A DNA stretch of 20,065 nucleotides. Source: Mastigamoeba balamuthi (Eukaryota > Evosea > Mastigamoebida > Mastigamoebidae). The stretch spans positions 27,501-47,565 of the forward strand of contig CACRSC010000138.1 in the NCBI GenBank assembly GCA_902651635.1, written 5' to 3'. Shown in pieces: positions 15,486 through 20,065 of this stretch. Below the pieces are notes generated by a model. The model ran no database searches, was not told where the DNA came from, and worked only from the letters and a program-made list of their open reading frames with translations. The position numbers and the translations under genes were made by a program. The stretch's first letter is position 1; the number at the start of each line of letters is the position of its first letter.

Positions 15486-18283
15486 ATGGCAAGGCGCAGC
15501 AGCTACAGCAGCAGCAGCGGCGCAGCGGCGGCCACAGCCCTCGTGCTGTGCGCCCTCTGCGGGGTCTGCGCGGCAGGCGACGATAGGGGCTCCATCGTGA
15601 CCGAGCCCCCCAACCAGCAGCCCCGCTACAACGTCTCCTTCGAGACGGGCTTCGACGTGCGCATCGTGGGCTGCATCCGCGACGCGCCCGAGTCCCGCGA
15701 CAACGCGAGCGTCATGAGCGAGTGCCACGGGGCCTGGGGCCGCTCCACGTCGGAGGAGGGCTGGTCGGGCTGGCTGCTCAACACCGAGGGCCGCGCTGTC
15801 TACGAGGGCCCCCGCCGCAGCGCCGAGCTCAACACGACGTGCGACGTCTGGCGCATGCACGTCAAGGTGCGCCGCCCCGGCTACTGGAGCTTCTGGACGT
15901 CGTGCATGACGCGCGGGGGCACCCCCTACTGGTCCACCACCTCGGGCGTCAACGGCATGTTCCACGTGCCCGCGCCCCCGGGCTACAACTGGACCGGCGA
16001 GCCCCCCAGGTGCGGCGACCTCATCCTCCAGGCCGGCGAGGAGTACGTGCACCTTTGCGCTTTCCCCCCCGGGAGTCATTTGATTTGGGCTCGGAAACCA
16101 AGTAAATGAAACCGGGCAGGTGCGACGCGGGAGGGGTTGGGCTGCACTGCACCGAGCAGTGCAGGTGCGAGAACGGGACGGTGCCGCACAAGCGGCTGAG
16201 GGGGTGCAGGAAGCCCGACGCGGCCATGCCGGCGGACAGGGCGGCGCGGGAGCTGTGGAGGAACAGGAGCATCTACCAGGTGCTCGTCGACAGGTTCTCG
16301 CACACGGACCCCGCCGACAACGCGAGGCGCTGCCCGGACCTCGACAGGTTCTGCAACGGCACCTTCGAGGGCATCCGCAAGAACCTCGACTACATCGCCG
16401 GTACCCTCTCCCCCCGCCCCTGCTCTGGTTGTGGGGAGGGGCGCACGCTTGCGCAGTGGCCGTTGTGTTTGAGTTTCATTTTTTGAATTTGCACGACAAG
16501 TTCAAATAATGAAATTTGAAAAATGCCGGCTGAGGTACACGAGAATCGCTGCCTCTCTCTGGGGTGGGTGGCCAGTGGAGAGAATGACTGACCGAGGTGG
16601 CCCTGGCGGCAGAGCTGGGGTTTGACGCGATCTGGATCTCGCCTGTGGTGGAGAACACGCAGGACGGGTACCACGGGTACTGGGCCAAGAACCTCTCGCA
16701 CATCAACCCCTACTGGGGCAGCGCCGACGACCTCAAGGCGCTGATCAGCGCGGCGCACCAGCGCGGGATGCTGGTGATGGTGGACATTGTGCTGAACCAC
16801 CTGGGCCAGCGCTGGTTCAACGTGTCGACCTTCTGGCCCTTCAACGAGGAGGCGCACTACCACGACTGCAGCGCCTGCGGCACCGTCAGCTGCGACATGG
16901 GCAACTTCGACAACCAGACCGAGGTCGAGGTCTGCCGCCTCTCGGGCCTCAAGGACCTCAACCAGAGCGTCCCCTACGTCCGCGACGAGCTCGTCCGCTA
17001 CGTCCAGCGCCTCGCCGACGAGTTCGGCGCCGACGGCTTCCGCATCGACACGGTGCGCCACGTGGCGCTGGACTTCTGGGAGTACCTGCGCCCCCGCGTG
17101 AACCGCTTCATGACGGGCGAGGTCTGGAGCAGCGACGACGCGTACCTGGCGGCGTACCAGGGGCCCCTCGACTCGCTGCTCTGGTACTCGATGTACGACG
17201 CCATCCACTCGGTCTTCCGCACGGGCGGCAGCCCCGCCGCCATCGACGCGGTGCTGCGCTCGTCGCACGAGGCCTTCTTCGACGTGGGCTCGCTCTGCGT
17301 CTTTGCCGAGAACCACGACAACGACCGCTTCCTGCTCAACCAGGGCGACAGGGCGCTCTACCGCAACGCCCTGGCCGCCGTCATGCTGGGCGAGGGCATC
17401 CCCATCCTCTACTACGGCGCCGAGCAGGAGATGGTCGGCGGCCACAGCGACCCGCAGCGCAGGGAGCCCCTCTGGCACTACGGCCTCGACAGGAGCAGCG
17501 TCAACTACCGCTACATCGCCGCCACCATGCGCGCCCGCAGGGCCGCCCGCGTCTGGGACCACCCGCAGACCAGCATCGTCGCCAGCGGCTCCCTCTACGC
17601 CTTTGCCCGCGGCGGCATCCTCGCCCTCCTCCGCAACTCGGGCAACGCCTCGGCCGCCTCCACCGTCGTCCTCCCCGTCTCGGCCGCCCTCCTCCCCGGC
17701 AACTACACCGCCGTGTACGCCACCCCCTGCCTCTCCTCCTCCCCGGCTCCCCTCCTCCCGTGCCCCCGGCTGACAGGCGGTGGCGCTGCGCAGGACGGGC
17801 TACGAGAGCCAGCACACCCTCGTCGTCGAGGCGGGCCGCCCCACGCAGGTGCAGCTGCCTGCCGGCGGCGAGCCCCTCGTCTACCAGCTGACGCAGGCGG
17901 CCCCGGTGCCCCCCCACGCGGCTTCGTCGTCGTCGTCCGAGTCGAGGTCCGAGCAGGGCCCCGTGCCCCCGGAGCACTCGTCCCACGCGCACTCTGAGCA
18001 CTCTGAGCACTCTGAGCACTCTGAGCACTCTGAGCACTCTGAGCACTCTGAGCACTCGTCCCACGCGCACTCGGAGCACTCGTCTCACGCGCACTCGGAG
18101 CACTCGTCTCACGCGCACTCGGAGCACTCGCACTCGCACTCGGAGGGGCCTGCGCACAGGTCGTCGTCGGCGCCCCTGCCTGCCGGCCACTCGTCGAGCC
18201 ACAAGACCGACGCGAAGAGCGCTGCAGCGGCGCTGCCCCTGGCGGCCACCGCTGTTCTCGGCGTCGTGCTGGGAGCGCTGTGA
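15486..18283 (+). CDS. Secreted GH13 alpha-amylase with His-rich stalk and GPI-type tail
   Basis: Exons 15486-16048, 16120-16400, 16613-17712 and 17777-18283 give about 816 residues. Residues 1-30 are a signal peptide (TALVLCALCGVCAAG). Residues 35-190 form a Cys- and Trp-containing domain I do not recognise. The catalytic barrel starts near 255 (IYQVLVDRF) and continues through DYIAELGFDAIWISPV. It carries all GH13 regions: VDIVLNH at about 338-344, GFRIDTVRH with nucleophile Asp427, TGEVW with acid/base Glu451, and ENHDNDRF with Asp517. The sequence resembles fungal (GH13_1) enzymes that hydrolyse alpha-1,4-glucan bonds in starch or glycogen. After a C-terminal beta domain come repeats of His-Ser-Glu and a final hydrophobic tail (LPLAATAVLGVVLGAL) typical of GPI-anchor signals. 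Many N-x-S/T sites support secretion. The intron 1 boundary is uncertain: GC donor at 16049 with acceptor at 16119, or GT donor at 16047 with acceptor at 16159. Confidence 0.88.
16068..16117. repeat. Imperfect inverted repeat filling amylase intron 1
   Basis: Arms at 16068-16088 and 16098-16117 pair over about 16 of 20 positions (left TCATTTGATTTGG, right CCAAGTAAATGA, with outer CCCGG/CCGGG). The loop is 9 bases. The structure ends two bases before the AG acceptor at 16119. It resembles the hairpin in intron 2. Confidence 0.65.
16474..16514. repeat. 18-bp inverted repeat in amylase intron 2
   Basis: Arms TTTCATTTTTTGAATTTG (16474-16491) and CAAGTTCAAATAATGAAA (16497-16514) pair at 16 of 18 positions around a 5-base loop CACGA. 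This AT-rich hairpin stands out in a GC-rich 212-base intron (16401-16612). Confidence 0.8.
17990..18140 (+). repeat. GAGCACTCT tandem repeat encoding His-Ser-Glu
   Basis: A 9-base unit, GAGCACTCT or GAGCACTCG, repeats about eight times and is followed by three copies of a longer 24-base unit containing TCGTCCCACGCGCACTC or TCGTCTCACGCGCACTC. Together they encode a Ser/His/Glu-rich stalk between the amylase C domain and its hydrophobic tail. Confidence 0.9.
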
Positions 18284-18720
18284 GGGCTCTTACACCGATC
18301 GATAACACATTCAAACAACCAACGGCAACAACGCCCTGTTCCGGCTCAACGCCTGCGCACACGCAGAGGAAACGGAAGAGCGCGAGGCTGCCCACTTACG
18401 GCATTGAAACGGACGCACTCCGTACCACTCGCGAATCGCTTGTCTCACACGAACCGGGTCTCTGAGACTTATCTCAGGTGGTGCCTGGGCGCGCCTACGG
18501 TTCTAAGGCTACACAGACATAGTAGGACAGGACTCGCGAAGAATGGAGCCCCGCTCCATGGGCAACACAGAGGCTCGCAAACGTGTGCTCTACGTGGTCC
18601 CACAAACGGGATTGCTGTCACTATACACGAGGGTACGGGAGATTCAGCGGTTACCCCGGACGTCGTCGAACCCGCCGCACCCGATCAAGTGATTTTGGGC
18701 GCCAAATCTCATGCCATTAG
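18284..18720. other. Mid-GC spacer with compact hairpins and an E2F-like site
   Basis: No supported gene. Hairpins include 18462-18477 (CTGAGA/TCTCAG with a 4-base loop) and 18543-18559 (ATGGAGC/GCTCCAT with a 3-base loop). At 18694-18706 TTTGGGCGCCAAA contains, on the minus strand, TTTGGCGC, the E2F consensus. The region must include the amylase 3' untranslated sequence. The first AATAAA on the plus strand is at 18909-18914, more than 600 bases after the stop. Confidence 0.35.
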
Positions 18721-18980
18721 TTGAATTGCACACTTACAAGTACTCCTCACATAATTCACTATGTAATGGACTTCCTGAACCTGGTTCAGATATCCAATCA
18801 TCTTAGCCAGCTCTTGTTACTGATCAGCTGCACTTTGGCTCTTACACATGTCCATTGAAAGAGATTCATTGAATTGTGTGAATCTTATGAAACAGCTTTC
18901 TAAATCGTAATAAATATGCATAACACAACTGTAATTTAGGAATTGATATATTTGATATGTGTTTATGAATACATCTTAGC

Positions 18981-19208
18981 TCAGTGTTCATCTGCATCAA
19001 AAGCCCTTCCTATCAGCCTTTTTACTGCTTTAACAACTTTCATGTTGCAATTCCTAAACTTATCATTTCCATGATGCTCGAGTTGGATCATTTGATTGAT
19101 AGCTGAAAGAGGAACAAATACACTTCTACACTTCAATTGAAAGTTGTTAATGTTAATGCCATTATATGACATCATATCTCTTTCCATAATATGTTCAGCC
19201 TTATTCAC
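18981..19208 (-). CDS. Short AT-rich open frame of unknown function
   Basis: In the second AT-rich island (18720-19260) the minus strand is open for 75 codons to a TGA at 18981. The first ATG is near 19184, giving about 67 residues. The peptide is well mixed, with no low complexity (FVPLSAINQMIQLEHHG, VVKAVKRLIGRAFDADEH), and codons end mostly in A or T, the opposite of the neighbouring genes. A TGA directly upstream (about 19212-19214) and a possible AG acceptor there suggest it may be a last exon. It could be a relic of a mobile element. No family is recognised. Confidence 0.3.
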   Translation of the reverse strand: MNKAEHIMERDMMSYNGININNFQLKCRSVFVPLSAINQMIQLEHHGNDKFRNCNMKVVKAVKRLIGRAFDADEH

Positions 19209-19394
19209 TCTTCAAATATCGGAAATTATCAAATCAATTGAAGATATGTTCAGCTTCTCATGAGGCATAGCGCGGACACTGTGGCACTTGCTGAGGCCAG
19301 ATGATTGGACAAATATCTGGTAGATACGGGGGCCGACGGGCAGCGACCAACACCAACGGCAGCAGGTCATTGCGGAGCACCTGAGCACTCAGCG

Positions 19395-20065
19395 ATGGCA
19401 GCAAGCACAGCAGGGGCAGCAGGGGCGCTCTACGCCAGGAGAGCCACGGCGGAGGAGCAGAGCTCACCCAGGCGCGTGCACCGCTGGCCCTGCCCTCGCA
19501 GCTCAGCTGACCGTTGTTGCCCCGGGCCTCTGCGCTGTGCTGTGCTGTGCTGCAACTCTCTGCTGTCCTTTGTTGTGTTGTGACGTTGCGTTTCCTCTGT
19601 CTTGTGCTGCGCTGCTGTGCTGCTGCGCTGCGCTGCGGCGCTGCTGCGCTGCTGTGGCGCACGCGGAGGGGCAGGTGGCAGCGGCTGGCGGCGCTGTACG
19701 AGGAGGCCTACGGGGCGCCCCCCGAGTACTTTGTGCGTGCGCCGGGCCGCGTGAACCTCATCGGCGAGCACATCGACTACTGCGGCTACGCCGTCCTCGT
19801 CCGCTGCTCTCCCTCCTTCTCCTCCCCCAGCCTGACGCCCCCCCGCCCCGGCAGCCCTTTGCGCTGCGCCAGGACACCCTCGTGGCCTGCGGGGCCTCGC
19901 CCTGCTGCGGCTGCGCTGCGCCCCGCGTGGAGGCCGTCAACGCCGATGGCGGGCGCTACGAGGCGAGCAGCGCGGCGCTGGACCTCTCCGAGGGCCCTCT
20001 GCCCCCGCCCGCCAGCGCGGCGGCCGCCTGGACCCACTACCTCCTCGTCGCCCCCAGCGCCCTCG
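19395..20065 (+). CDS. Galactokinase/GALK2-type GHMP sugar kinase, 5' part, runs off the right edge
   Basis: The second exon (19682-19798) encodes RLAALYEEAYGAPPEYF then VRAPGRVNLIGEHIDYCGY. This is the galactokinase signature G-R-x-N-L-I-G-E-H-x-D-Y in its GALK2/fungal Gal1 form (DYCGY-VLP). A 56-base intron (GTCCGC...CGGCAG, 19799-19854) leads to exon 3 from 19855, which begins PFALRQDTLVACG and continues to WTHYLLV, matching the family order. An alternative acceptor at 19830 would add eight residues in frame. Exon 1 is proposed as 19395-19475 (ATG at 19395, 27 codons, donor GTGCAC) and joins in frame through a 206-base intron; it is the least certain part. The enzyme phosphorylates galactose or N-acetylgalactosamine at C1 using ATP. 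The ATP-binding and C-terminal motifs lie beyond the window, so the substrate cannot be assigned. Confidence 0.82.

Noticed and set aside
18404-18724. 106-codon plus frame after the amylase
   Set aside because: It begins without ATG, has mixed codon use and has no recognisable features.
1-20065. CRISPR arrays, prokaryotic operons, tRNA genes
   Set aside because: The repeats found are degenerate or coding, genes are intron-containing, and no cloverleaf with A and B boxes was seen by eye.

Overview
The window is nuclear DNA of a unicellular or otherwise compact eukaryote. Its genes are very GC-rich: nearly every codon ends in G or C, introns are short (54-98 bases, with a few of 200-400), and homopolymeric Ala, Ser and Gln runs are common. 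The gene content (a KHDC4-type RNA-binding protein, a fungal-type GH13 alpha-amylase, an HXXEE membrane protein and a GALK2/Gal1-type sugar kinase) fits an opisthokont-like or amoebozoan protist or an early fungus. I cannot name the lineage from the sequence alone.

Layout. 1-590 is GC-rich with no assignable gene and begins with 18 G. 590-905 is rich in short hairpins. About 905-7000 is an AT-richer island with a different texture. It holds a broken multi-exon minus-strand gene (4110-2068), a remnant of a piggyBac-like transposase zinc finger (4480-4646), a sequon-rich open frame (4980-5441), several tandem repeats and a long near-perfect hairpin. GC-rich sequence resumes at about 7000. From 7975 to 13374 three minus-strand genes follow one another: a Ser/Pro-rich protein of unknown function (3 exons), the KHDC4 homologue (6 exons) and a small HXXEE membrane protein (2 exons). 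13.4-15.3 kb has coding-like stretches I could not assemble into one gene. 15486-18283 is a secreted, probably GPI-anchored alpha-amylase on the plus strand (4 exons). A mid-GC spacer and a second, short AT-rich island (18720-19260) separate it from the 5' part of a galactokinase-family gene that runs off the right edge.

How the genes relate. Amylase and sugar kinase lie in the same orientation about 1.1 kb apart. They could serve one carbohydrate-use programme, but nothing shows co-regulation. The other genes are housekeeping-like or unknown.

The most interesting signals concern splicing. Introns of the GC-rich genes start mostly with GTGCGC, GTGCGT or other C-containing donors. Two KHDC4 introns, and possibly one amylase intron, start with GCAC (GC-AG introns). 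Introns inside the AT-rich island use ordinary GTAAG/GTGAG donors. Two amylase introns also carry similar inverted-repeat hairpins. Exon boundaries were worked out by hand from frame, homology pattern and splice dinucleotides; no search or alignment was run.
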